This document shows positions 15,278 through 24,700 of a stretch of DNA of 42,613 nucleotides, in pieces. The DNA lies in contig CAILVY010000066.1 in assembly GCA_903837785.1 (NCBI GenBank), positions 1 to 42,613 of the forward strand, in the 5' to 3' direction. This DNA comes from Candidatus Hydrogenedentota bacterium (lineage in GTDB: Bacteria; Hydrogenedentota; Hydrogenedentia; Hydrogenedentales; CAILVY01). The notes under the pieces are model-generated. The model saw only the letters and a list, made by a program, of their open reading frames with translations. It was not told the DNA's origin and searched no databases. The first letter of the stretch is position 1; each line of letters begins with the position of its first letter. The translations under genes and the position numbers were made by a program.

Positions 15278-16963
15278 ATGACGGAACCTTTGGACACTTC
15301 CCCGGACCGCTCACGTATGGGACGCCTCTTCCATCGATACACGCCCGCCGTCCTTCTCCTCCTGCTGTGCGTCATGGCCTTCACGCAGGCCGTGAAGATC
15401 AGTGCCCATGCGGACTGGCCCTATCTGACGGATGCCCTGCGTGACATCGGCATGGCGCAGACGATTCTGGACGGGCGCTATCCCGAAGACTCCGTGTTGC
15501 GCGGAGAAACCCTGTGGTACAACCCGCTCACCGGCGCGCTTGTGGCCGCCGTATCCCGGCTCAGCGGTCTGCCGCCCCATGCCGCAGACGTGCGCATGGG
15601 AGCCTATCTCAACCTGCTCCTTCCCCTCGCCTTCTTCCTGCTTGCCTCGGCCCTCTTCGGACGCTGGACCGCGTTAATATCCACCGCTTTCCTCCTCCTG
15701 GGCAACACCCAGGTCCAGCCCATCTGGCTCGGCGTTACATATACGCCCTGGCTCTTCGCACCGCACCTGGCCCAGGCGCTCTTCTTCTTCACCCTCCTGC
15801 TCTTCTGGAAAGCCTGCCAACGCGATCACTGGGGATGGCACACCGCCACCGGCGTGCTCTGGGGCCTTGTCTTCATGACGCACACGGCCCCCGCCGTAAT
15901 CTTCGGATGCATTCTCCTCATCACCACGGCCTGCCGCCTGCGAACGCATATGAGCCTCCAGGACCCCCGCTTCTCTTCCCGGCGCCTCATCGCATACGCC
16001 CTGCTCGCGATACTCACTGCCTTTGTTGTCAGCGCCCCCTATCACTATTCCATTCTCTGGAATTACCGCTTTCGTGTCATTAATCCGTGGCCGGGCATTT
16101 ACCTCGAGACGCCGCTGCTCCTGGCAAATCTGCAAAGCACGCTCTGGCAGGGGCTCAACCTCCCCACGGCCCTTGCCGTACTTGGACTCGTGACACTTGC
16201 CCTCGGGAAACGGCCCCCGGCGGTCCGTGTCCTCATCCTCGCGTGGCTGGCCATCCTTTTGCTCTTCCTTGGCCACTCCTATGCCTCCCAAGGGCTTCGC
16301 CCGCGCTGGCAACTCCCCCAACTGCTCCCGGCACACCACTTCGCCCTGAGCCTGAACGCCCTCCGCTCGATGCTCTTTGGATGCGGTGCCATGGCGCTCG
16401 CGGGCGGCCTTCTCGCCCTGATCCGCGCTTGCTTCATGCGAGCACAAAAGAAAACCCGCCGCACGGCGTGGCAGGAGCCCATGGCGGCACTTCTCGCCCT
16501 TGCGGCCCTCTTCGCGGCCTGCGGACCGGGTTATCCCTCCTGGCTCGAATTCACCCGCCCCCCCGAGGAACGATTGCCCTTCGCGCAAATCCATCAGGAC
16601 CTTGTCCGATGCTATGACTGGACTATGGCACACTGTCAGCCCGATGACGTCTTCTTGTCCGAGGAGTCATTGGCCTTGCTGGTCCTCGAACCGGCAGCTC
16701 GAAAGACCGTGTGCCCCATGCTCTTTTACGGAAGCCCCTACGCCGACGTACTGAAGCGCCTCAACGACCGCGAAGCGATGTTCGACGCGCTCCGGGCAAA
16801 GGATGAGACTCGCTTTCACGACTTGGCCAAAAGCCGTCACGTCAGCTTCGTGCTGGTACAGGGCCGTGAAAAATCCCTCCTGGAGCAGGCAGGCTTTTCC
16901 TGTTTTCAGCCCGCTTTTGAATCCGGCCCACTCAGTATCTTCGGCTACACGCCCTCAAACTGA
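15278..16963 (+). CDS. Polytopic membrane protein, possible GT-C-like glycosyltransferase
   Basis: 561 residues from the ATG at 15278, one base after the rfbH stop. A TTG seven codons earlier overlaps rfbH and is less likely. About ten hydrophobic segments span residues 20-430, and a soluble C-terminal domain of about 130 residues follows. The first extracytoplasmic loop contains DWPYLTDALRDIGMA and a WYNPLTG sequence, reminiscent of the loop after the first membrane helix in GT-C enzymes, but I see no certain catalytic motif. It does not obviously align with the tandem pair at the start of the window. It is the last gene of the + strand operon and ends eight bases from the end of the convergent gene. 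Confidence 0.72.
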   Translation: MTEPLDTSPDRSRMGRLFHRYTPAVLLLLLCVMAFTQAVKISAHADWPYLTDALRDIGMAQTILDGRYPEDSVLRGETLWYNPLTGALVAAVSRLSGLPPHAADVRMGAYLNLLLPLAFFLLASALFGRWTALISTAFLLLGNTQVQPIWLGVTYTPWLFAPHLAQALFFFTLLLFWKACQRDHWGWHTATGVLWGLVFMTHTAPAVIFGCILLITTACRLRTHMSLQDPRFSSRRLIAYALLAILTAFVVSAPYHYSILWNYRFRVINPWPGIYLETPLLLANLQSTLWQGLNLPTALAVLGLVTLALGKRPPAVRVLILAWLAILLLFLGHSYASQGLRPRWQLPQLLPAHHFALSLNALRSMLFGCGAMALAGGLLALIRACFMRAQKKTRRTAWQEPMAALLALAALFAACGPGYPSWLEFTRPPEERLPFAQIHQDLVRCYDWTMAHCQPDDVFLSEESLALLVLEPAARKTVCPMLFYGSPYADVLKRLNDREAMFDALRAKDETRFHDLAKSRHVSFVLVQGREKSLLEQAGFSCFQPAFESGPLSIFGYTPSN

Positions 16964-16971
16964 CGACCCCC

Positions 16972-17991
16972 TCAACGATCCGCATTGCGCGCCACGCGGA
17001 ATCCCAGATCAAAGTGGACAAAGTCCGGATCATCGCAGTTCCTGTAGGCTGTCCGGACGTAACGTTCGCCGCTGTTCCAACCGCCGCCGCGTTCCACCCG
17101 CCTGACCCCAGACGTCGGCCCCGCAGGGTTCGCGGAAGGGCTTTGGGCATAATAGCCGGCGTCGAAGCGGTCGTGGCACCACTCCCAGACATTGCCGCTC
17201 ATGTCGAAACATCCCGCAGGCGACACGGCCAGAACGAGGCTCCGAGAAGCATCATAGAAGCCCGCCGGCGACACGCGCGGCTCGATGCCCAGGAAGAAGT
17301 TCGTGGGACAGGGCCCCGCGGCGTTCCGGAACTCGCGGTAATTGGCCCACGCAGGCTCGATCGTGTCCCGAGAGAAGCCGTAAATGCGGTGCGTGCCCGC
17401 CCCGGAGGCATCCCAAGCGGCCGCACGCTCCCATTCCGCCTCTGTCGGCAGCCGAAAACCGTTCGGAACCGGCTCGATGCGCTCCCACGTCGCCGGATCG
17501 TAACAGGGGGTGCGCCCCTGCATCTCGCTCAGCCAATTACAGAAAAGCACCGCGCCGTGCCAACTCACCAGAACCACCGGCAACGCTTCAGAAGGATGAG
17601 GGCCGTACGGACGCGCGATGAACGCCTTATCCACATAGCCAATCCCGCAAGCGGGATTCACATTGTCAATAAGCACGTGCCCCGAAATCGATGCCGCCCC
17701 GCCGTGGCTGTCCGGGAGACGCCCCTGCGTCAACGCCCAGTTCAGCACCTGGACAAACTCACGATTTGTTACTTCGTATTTCCCAATGAAGTACGCGTCC
17801 AGCGACACACGATGGCGGGGCAGTTCATTCTGAGGCCCCTGCGCGTCATCCCCATCGTCACGGCGGCCCATCGCGAAAATGCCCCCGGGCACCGCAACCA
17901 GTTCCGGAAACGCGCCGGGAGACAGACCCGATTCGGGCGTCTCCGCCGCCCCCAGGCTGAACAGGAAAAGGCAGGTCGCCGCAAACATCAT
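16972..17991 (-). CDS. Secreted formylglycine-generating-enzyme-fold (SUMF1/DUF323) protein, probably not a sulfatase activator
   Basis: 339 residues. An N-terminal signal peptide is likely (hydrophobic about residues 3-14, cleavage after GAA). The FGE/SUMF1 fold fills the rest: PGGIFAMG near residue 35, YEVTNREF, RLPTEAEWERAAAW, SGNVWEWCHDRF, and RGGGWNS with a closing GFRVAR. In true formylglycine-generating enzymes two cysteines sit in the segment after RGGSW; here that segment reads GERYVRTAYRNCDD, without the pair. It is therefore likely a non-enzymatic or differently acting member, a common situation in secreted proteins of this fold. Two ATGs are adjacent (17991 and 17988). No sulfatase gene is nearby. 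Confidence 0.85.
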   Translation of the reverse strand: MMFAATCLFLFSLGAAETPESGLSPGAFPELVAVPGGIFAMGRRDDGDDAQGPQNELPRHRVSLDAYFIGKYEVTNREFVQVLNWALTQGRLPDSHGGAASISGHVLIDNVNPACGIGYVDKAFIARPYGPHPSEALPVVLVSWHGAVLFCNWLSEMQGRTPCYDPATWERIEPVPNGFRLPTEAEWERAAAWDASGAGTHRIYGFSRDTIEPAWANYREFRNAAGPCPTNFFLGIEPRVSPAGFYDASRSLVLAVSPAGCFDMSGNVWEWCHDRFDAGYYAQSPSANPAGPTSGVRRVERGGGWNSGERYVRTAYRNCDDPDFVHFDLGFRVARNADR

Positions 17992-18100
17992 CCTTGCACG
18001 AGGTCCTCTCTCGTTCTTACGCCATGCGCAGCGCCGCCCCTTGGCCGGCCCTGCCTTCCCGCTTCACATCCGAAGGCGCAACGATTTCAAAGCCAGTGCT

Positions 18101-18129
18101 ATTCTGCACCACCTCGCGTCGAGTATCAA
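18101..18129 (-). promoter_or_regulatory. Candidate sigma-70-type promoter for the SUMF1-fold gene
   Basis: Read on the minus strand, TTGATA (18124-18129) and CAGAAT (18101-18106) are separated by exactly 17 bases, matching the -35 consensus at five of six and the -10 at four of six. The predicted transcription start is about 100 bases before the gene. The surrounding 190-base gap holds no gene. The site separates the SUMF1-fold gene from the signalling genes. It is a sequence match only. Confidence 0.4.
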
Positions 18130-18181
18130 CGATAGCCTTCTCCGGAGGGGCTGGCGGATCCCGTTTCCCCTCGCACAAGGC

Positions 18182-19345
18182 CTAGGGCGAAGGAGCATCA
18201 TGCATTTCCACCTGAATCGGTTCGCGCAAGCCGCTCGTCCCGGAATACCGGCGCAATCGCACAAGGAACGTTTCCGTTATAACAGTCCCCGCCGAAACGA
18301 GCCTCCGGCCCTCCGCGGTTAGAATCGGCGAAGCCAATATCAGGCCCGGCACAAGATCTCTCAGGGAAACCGAAACGACCCGAGTCTCCTCGCTTGGAAC
18401 CCTTGCTGTATCCTTTTCCCTGTCCAGCGCGTTCAACACGGCCGGGTCATAGCACCCTTCCCGGGTTCGCATCGTTTTCAGGCTAGCCTGTTTGGATTGG
18501 CCCTCCGCACGCAGCGCGTGATACTCAAGCGCGGCTTTCAGGATGCGGCTGCCCAGGGGGAGGTCCTTCCCCGATACTTCATCTTGCGGGAAACCACCGC
18601 CATCAAAGCGCTTGTTCTGATATAGAATCATCCTGGCTACAAGCTCTAAACGCGGAATGCGTCCGAGCAGTTCCTGGCCGATGGCGGGAACACTCTCCAA
18701 CGTCCGGCGTTCCCCCTCGCTGAGTGGCAAGTTCTCGGCAACCTTGGCCGGGATTTCGGGAGGAATGGCCAGAATCCCGATTTGACACAGCGTCGCCGCC
18801 AGTTCCATCTCCCACGTGCCGCGCGTTCCCAACTCCCTGGCAATCTGCTTAACAGTGTCGCGAAGCTGTATCGAGCGGCCGAAACTGGCCGGGCTGACCC
18901 ACGACAGGACTTCCGTGAGAAGCTCTGCTGTCCCTTTCAACGTGCCTTCCAGAACTTCCCGTTCCGCCATAACCAGGCGATATTGGCCGATCGCCGCAAC
19001 CAGCGAATCCCCCATCAGTTTCGAGGGGCACGGCTTGATCAAAAACCGAAACACGCTCCCCTCGTTGACCGCCTCCATCGCCGTCTTCGTGTCCGCATTC
19101 CCCGTCAGCATCATCCGCACGGTGTCCGGCGCAATCTCCCGCACCTTCTTCAGGAATTCGATCCCGTTCATCAGCGGCATGTTCATGTCCGCCACCACCA
19201 CCGCGAACGGGCCCTGCTCCGCGATCTCCCGCAAGCCCACATGGGGACCCTGAGCCGTTCGAACGTGCAGCACGTGCTGCAGTTTCCGCTGATACGCCTC
19301 CAGGACATTCGCATCGTCATCCACAAAGAGAATCCGCTCTTCCAT
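18182..19345 (-). CDS. Response regulator with receiver domain and eroded HD-GYP-like domain
   Basis: 387 residues. Receiver at about 1-120 with acidic residues at 9-11, phosphoacceptor Asp53 in VADMNMP, and Lys in FLIKPC. The middle part (about 140-300) is laid out like HD-GYP phosphodiesterases, but the signatures are decayed: where HDIGK is expected the protein reads CQIGILAIPPEI, and HHE-DGSGYP becomes QNKRFDGGGFP. It therefore lacks metal ligands and probably does not hydrolyse cyclic-di-GMP. A C-terminal block (about 325-385, with LVPGLILASPI and AGTVIT) resembles the small beta-rich domain found on some HD-GYP proteins. Last gene of the signalling run; its ATG is two bases after the preceding stop, and GGGAAAGAG lies upstream. 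Confidence 0.85.
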   Translation of the reverse strand: MEERILFVDDDANVLEAYQRKLQHVLHVRTAQGPHVGLREIAEQGPFAVVVADMNMPLMNGIEFLKKVREIAPDTVRMMLTGNADTKTAMEAVNEGSVFRFLIKPCPSKLMGDSLVAAIGQYRLVMAEREVLEGTLKGTAELLTEVLSWVSPASFGRSIQLRDTVKQIARELGTRGTWEMELAATLCQIGILAIPPEIPAKVAENLPLSEGERRTLESVPAIGQELLGRIPRLELVARMILYQNKRFDGGGFPQDEVSGKDLPLGSRILKAALEYHALRAEGQSKQASLKTMRTREGCYDPAVLNALDREKDTARVPSEETRVVSVSLRDLVPGLILASPILTAEGRRLVSAGTVITETFLVRLRRYSGTSGLREPIQVEMHDAPSP

Positions 19346-19347
19346 GG

Positions 19348-20559
19348 TTACTCTTTCCCTGCCTGATGGATTCCATCACAGGCCTTCGCCCAGTCCTCCA
19401 GCCGATCCGCCAGCCCAAGCCGCTCGAGATAGCTCCGCTCCGGTTCCGGCGCGGGATGCTCAAGCACTTCGCGATGACGATTAAGGACCAGCAGATCGGC
19501 CACATACACGGCCGTCAGGGGCGAGAATGTGCTTCCCACGCTCTCCGAGGGCCCGTGGTGATACGCCACCGGCTCGATGATCGAATGCGGAAGCCCCCAA
19601 ATCCCCAGCAGATACGCCCCCACTTCCGCATGCGTGCAGCCCAGCACGGCCCGCTCCGCTTCGCTCAGCGTAATCGCGTTAGCGACGGCATAATCGAACG
19701 CACGCGCGTAGTCCTCCGTGCACGCCGCCGCAAACACGAGTTCGCCCGCATCGTGCAGCAGCCCGGCCGTGTACGCGTCGCCCGTCATCTCCTTCGGCAG
19801 GTTCTCCGCCTGGCAGATCGCCTGAGCACAGTCGGCCACCGCCATGCTGTGCTTCCAGAGTACGTCAATGGAAAATCCGCGGGGAAGCCGTGCGGCATCC
19901 ATCGGCGCGAATACGCCCCGCGCCAGCACCAGCGCCTTGATTGTATTCAGTCCGAGCAAGGAGGCCGCCTGAACCACCGTGGTCACTTCCCGGCGCAGCC
20001 CGAAAAACGCGGAATTCGTCACCTGCAGAATCTTCGCCGTCATCGCCGGGTCAGTCTCGATGACCCGGCCCACATCGCCGATGGACGAATCCGGCGACTT
20101 CAACACTTCGCACAGCCGGGTGTAGACCTGGGGAACCGGGGGCAGCGTGCGTATCTGCGATACAACCGCCTTGAGCGAGTCATTGGCCAGGAGCTCCCGC
20201 AAGGCAAACGCCTTGTCCACACACTCCTTCAGCACTTTCGGTTTGCACGGCTTGCTCAGAAACTGATGCGCTTCGCCGACGGAACGATAAACGACCTCGC
20301 TTTCCGATTGGCCCGAGAGAACGAAGCGCAACGTGTCGGGCGAACGTTCTTTCACCGCTGCGAGCAGTTGAGCTCCGTCCATGCCCGGCATGCGCATGTC
20401 GGTCACCACCACGTCGAAACGCGTTTCCGCAAGCAACTCGAGCGCTCGGGGACCGCTCGACGCGAACGCCATGCGCCACTCGTTCTGCAGCGGAAACAGC
20501 ATCCGCTGCAACGCCTCCAAGACGTTCGGCTCATCGTCCACGAATAGAATGCTCTTCAC
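19348..20559 (-). CDS. Response regulator with receiver and HDOD domains
   Basis: 403 residues from a GTG, with GAGG six bases upstream. Receiver at about 1-125: Asp8/Asp9, phosphoacceptor Asp54 in VTDMRMPGMDG, Lys in LSKPC. The HDOD domain follows (about 140-345): LPPVPQVYTRL, ETDPAMTAKILQVTNSAFFG, then GLLHDAGELV and a later GLPHSIIEPVAYHH. HDOD proteins are regulatory relatives of HD phosphohydrolases, often tied to cyclic-di-GMP, motility or stress signalling; an enzymatic activity is usually not known. It lies between two REC-HD-GYP-type proteins, with 19 bases separating it from the upstream gene, so all three probably act as outputs of the kinases transcribed before them. Confidence 0.9.
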   Translation of the reverse strand: MKSILFVDDEPNVLEALQRMLFPLQNEWRMAFASSGPRALELLAETRFDVVVTDMRMPGMDGAQLLAAVKERSPDTLRFVLSGQSESEVVYRSVGEAHQFLSKPCKPKVLKECVDKAFALRELLANDSLKAVVSQIRTLPPVPQVYTRLCEVLKSPDSSIGDVGRVIETDPAMTAKILQVTNSAFFGLRREVTTVVQAASLLGLNTIKALVLARGVFAPMDAARLPRGFSIDVLWKHSMAVADCAQAICQAENLPKEMTGDAYTAGLLHDAGELVFAAACTEDYARAFDYAVANAITLSEAERAVLGCTHAEVGAYLLGIWGLPHSIIEPVAYHHGPSESVGSTFSPLTAVYVADLLVLNRHREVLEHPAPEPERSYLERLGLADRLEDWAKACDGIHQAGKE

Positions 20560-20578
20560 TTGCTGCCTCGCGCACGTC

Positions 20579-21706
20579 TCACGCCGCGCCTTCTTCCTTA
20601 AACCGCATATAGACCTCCCCCAGACGCTCGTACTGTGCCAAGAAAGACGCTATGATCTCTGGGTCGAAGTGACGGCCCGCTTCACTTCGCACGATACTCA
20701 GTGCCTCCTCTGGGCACATTGCCGCCTTGTAGGGGCGCTTGGATAGCAGGGCGTCATGAACATCCGCCAACGCCACGATGCGGGCTTCGATCGGGATCGA
20801 CGCCCCGGCGAGTCCGTCAGGATACCCGGAACCGTCCCATCTCTCGTGATGATACCGGGCAATGCTGCTCGCCATTTCTGTCAAACGGGATGGAATGCCC
20901 CCCTGGTCTGGAGGAGGTACCGGCAATTTCATGTAGGGAAAGAGGGCCACGGACTTGGGAGTCTGCCGCAGGATGCTCTCCCCGATTGCCGCATGGCGCT
21001 CGATGATTCGGCGCTCTTCCGGCGTCAACATGCCCTCCTTCAAGAGAATGGCATCGGAAATGCCGATCTTCCCGATGTCGTGCAATGGGCTCGTCAGAGA
21101 GAGCAGCGTAATGAATTCCTGGTCCATTCCAATGCCTTCGGCAAGGATGGAGGAACAACAGGCCACACGGGCCACGTGGTTCCCCGTCTGATCGTCCCGG
21201 AATTCTCCCGCCTTGGCAAGCCGCCATACGACTTCCCGATGTGACTGCTCCAGCTGCCGCGTTCGCTCGCGGACCAGGCCATCCAACATGTCGATCTGAT
21301 GCTCTAGTTGCTCCTGATACTCCTTGAGCCGAAGGGCGCTCCGCAAACGCGCGAATAAGTCTCCGCGGCTGATCGGCTTGTTCAGCAGGTCAGTCGCTCC
21401 AAGGTCGAGTACACGCCGCTTCAGCGTCACGTCGCCTTCGCCCGTAAGAACGATGATGGGAATCTTGCTCAGACGGCTGTCGGCCCGCATGGCCTCAATC
21501 AGCGCAACCCCGTCCTTCTCGGGCATGCGGACATCCGATACCACCGTGTCGAACTGCGCCTGGCGCAGACATTCCAGCCCTTCGTCCACACTCCCGCAAA
21601 ACTCCCCCTCCCACGCTTCGCCACACTGTTCAAGCATCCGGCGCAGCATATGGAGAATGTTGGGCTCATCGTCGATAAAGAGCAGCCGTTTCTTCAAGTC
21701 AGGCAA
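20579..21706 (-). CDS. Response regulator with receiver and intact HD-GYP domain (cyclic-di-GMP phosphodiesterase)
   Basis: 375 residues. I choose the TTG at 21706 because GAAGGAGG ends six bases upstream and starts immediately after the stop of the previous gene; an extension to 21841 would run into that kinase gene. Receiver about 5-125, phosphoacceptor Asp58 in VSDVRMP, Lys110. A linker of about 40 residues is probably coiled-coil. HD-GYP follows with all signatures intact: His209-Asp210 in LHDIGKIG, RHAAIGE, HHERWDGSGYP (286-296), and ADVHDALLSKRPYK. This predicts hydrolysis of cyclic-di-GMP under control of phosphorylation. It contrasts with the decayed copy two genes downstream. Confidence 0.93.
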   Translation of the reverse strand: MPDLKKRLLFIDDEPNILHMLRRMLEQCGEAWEGEFCGSVDEGLECLRQAQFDTVVSDVRMPEKDGVALIEAMRADSRLSKIPIIVLTGEGDVTLKRRVLDLGATDLLNKPISRGDLFARLRSALRLKEYQEQLEHQIDMLDGLVRERTRQLEQSHREVVWRLAKAGEFRDDQTGNHVARVACCSSILAEGIGMDQEFITLLSLTSPLHDIGKIGISDAILLKEGMLTPEERRIIERHAAIGESILRQTPKSVALFPYMKLPVPPPDQGGIPSRLTEMASSIARYHHERWDGSGYPDGLAGASIPIEARIVALADVHDALLSKRPYKAAMCPEEALSIVRSEAGRHFDPEIIASFLAQYERLGEVYMRFKEEGAA

Positions 21707-21720
21707 TGCGAACCTCCTTC
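21707..21720 (-). promoter_or_regulatory. Strong ribosome binding site supporting a TTG start
   Basis: On the minus strand GAAGGAGG (21713-21720) lies six bases before the TTG at 21706. Its first G is also the last base of the TAG stop of the upstream kinase gene. This near-consensus site decides the start of the REC-HD-GYP gene and implies translational coupling. Confidence 0.75.
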
Positions 21721-24700
21721 TACCGCGCCATGCGGCCGGTTGTCCCCGAAACGATGTCCTTCCCGGAGTCTCCCAAGGGCAATCGAACGACAAAGACGGC
21801 CCCCTTTCCCGCGACACTCTCCACCACGAGACTTCCTCCATGTTTCTCCACGATTACGTGCCGCGCGATCGCAAGTCCCTGGCCCGTCCCGCGGCCCACC
21901 TCCTTTGTGGTGAAGAACGGGTCGAAGATCTGCCCCCGGATTTCCTCCGCAATCCCCGGCCCGGTGTCCGCAATGCGCACTTCGACCCAGGCATCCCGTT
22001 GCTGGGTGCTGACAGTAATCGTGCCCTTCTCCCCGCCCTCGCCCACGACGTCCGCAATAGCGTGGGCCGCATTCACGATCATATTCAGTATCGCCTGGTT
22101 GAAGTCCCCCGGAAAGCAGGATACCTGCGGCAAGCCGTCTTCCAAATCCAGCACAAGGTCCGCCACATACTTCCACTCGTTGCGCGAAACCGTCGCCGTG
22201 CTGAGTATGCACTGGTTCAAGTCTACAGGAGTCTTCTCGGCCATGCCCGGGTGCGAGAACTCCTTCATCGCCTGGACAATCGTGGCAATCCGGCCCACGC
22301 CCTCTATCGATTGCTCTAACGCCCGTGGTACCTGTTCCGTTACATAATGGAGGTTCGCCATTTCCAGCAGACGCCGGGCCTCAGACAACAGCCCGGGCGG
22401 CAAGGCACTATCCCCAGTTGCGGCCAGCACCGCGGGCACGACCTTGGCAAGGTTGGCGAGATTCCCGCACGCCATTTGCAGAAACTCGAGATTGTCCCCC
22501 ACGTATTGCGTCGGAGTATTGATCTCGTGCGCGATCCCCGCGGCCAGCCGCCCGACGGACTCCAGCTTCTGCGCCTGCGCCAGCTCACTCTCCATGCGCA
22601 GCTTCTCCGTCACATCCTCGATCGTCTCGATCGCCGCGACGACGTGTCCGCTCTGATCATGAATCGGAGAGGAAATCACCTTCATCGTCCGCGCGCCGCC
22701 AGTGCGCCAAAGCACAATCGTGCCCTCATGCATCTGGCCATCCTGGAAGGTTTCCACGGCGGGACACGTCCTGCAGCGTTCAGCGGCGGGGGGATCATTG
22801 AAACTGGCATGGCACGTCGGAGAATGATTCAGGTCCACGCCGGGGAACCACTTGCGCATCTGCCGGTTCATTTCAATGATGCGCAGGTCCGTTCCCACGA
22901 GCGTGACGCCCAACCCCATGCTGTCGACAATCTGACGAAACTTCTCTTCCGAGGCCCGCAGCGTCTCCTCCATCTGCTTCTGTTCCGTGATGTCCCGCAC
23001 CGTTGCCTGCAGAAATGCATGGTCGCCAATCTCCACCCGGGTGAGCAGCACCGTGGCCGGAAACTCCTCCCCGCTGAGACGCCTGTGCCGCCACTCGAAA
23101 AAGAGGCGCCCTTCACGCATGGCCGACTCGATCCGCTCCGCCGCCAATGCGCTGGAACACTGGCCTCCGGGTTGCCGTTCCGGCGAGAGTTCCCACGGGC
23201 CGCAGGACGTAAACTCCCTCTCGTTCGCCGCCCCGAACATCGCCACGCAGGCAGGATTCCCGGCCGTGTACCGCCAGGATGGCGGTTCAAGCGTCATGAT
23301 GGCATCTTGCGAACTCCGGAAAAGCGTGCGATAGCGCTCTTCACTCTGTTGCAGAGTATTTAACATGGATTTCTGTTCCGTCACGTCGCGGAAATAGAAG
23401 ACCCGTCCATAGTATCTGCCCTTGTCTCCGCACATGGGCGAAGAATAGCGATCAAAGATCCGGCCCCCACGGAGGCAGACCTCATCGTGGCTGGACGCTT
23501 CCCGGTTCTCATAAATGCGCCTTACGGATTCCAGGAACTGCTCCGCGTCCTCCAGATTCACGAGCACGGACTTCAGGGCCGTTTCATCCGACCGCGACGC
23601 AATGACCTCGGGAGAAAGGTTCCACATCTCTACGAAGCGTTGATTGAACGAGAGGAGCGTGCCCGCCTCGTCAACCACCAGGATGCCGTCCAGCGAAGTC
23701 TCCTGCTGGGTGCTCAGCAGGACATTCCGGAAACGCAGCTCTTCTTCCGACTTCTTACGCTCGCTGATGTCGCGGACAACGCCCACCGCATGCCACATGC
23801 CATGGAGTTCCACTGAAGAAAGAGATACCTCCACGGGAAACTCGCTTCCATCCCGGCGAAGGGCCGTCAACTCGATCGTTCCCCCAACGGCTGGACCTTC
23901 CCCGGCGAGCCGAAACTGCTCAATATATGCCGCGTAATCGGACCGGTAACGTACCGGGACCAGGAGTTCATGCAGGTCCCGTCCCATCGCCTCCTCCGCC
24001 GTCCATCCGAATATCCCTTCGGCCGCCGGATTATAGAACGAGATCCTGCCCCGCTCATCCATCATCAGGAACGCGCTGTGAGTGGCCCCCGTCATGACAC
24101 GAAGCACTTCCTCCCGATCGTGCAGCACCTGTTCCGCCCGCTTGCGCTCCGTAACATCCTGCAGGAAGACCACAAAGCGTCCGTCATCCACCGGCCGGTA
24201 CTGCACGTTGACTTCGACGTCGAACAAGCCCCCGTCTTTTCGGCGGTGCCTGGTCTCAAAACGCTCTTCGCCCTGCGCTCGAATTCTCTCAATCCGCAGC
24301 GCGGTCTCCTCAGAGCGCTCGTCTGCCTCCAGGTCGGATATGCGCTTCGTCAACAACTCCTGGGCCGTGTATCCGCTCATCCGGCAATAGGCCTCATTGA
24401 CTTCCAGCAGTCTTCCCACCGCATCCGTCTGCCAGAAGCCATTCATCGCGGTCTCGAGTATGACCCGGTGCTGTTCCTCCCCTCGGCGAAGCTGTGTGTT
24501 GAGCGCATCGATGCTCCTGCCAATCGAGTGCGCAACGCGCGCCACCAGACCTGCCATGATCGTCCAGGAGACTATGAGAAGAGCAGCCAGGAGCAAGGCG
24601 TCATCCAGCGCTGTCGAGTCCGCCGCCACTCGGGACAACAGGCACTGCAGAACCATCACAGCCATCGTCAGCGGAAGAAGCGCCCGGGAGAGCCGCGCAG

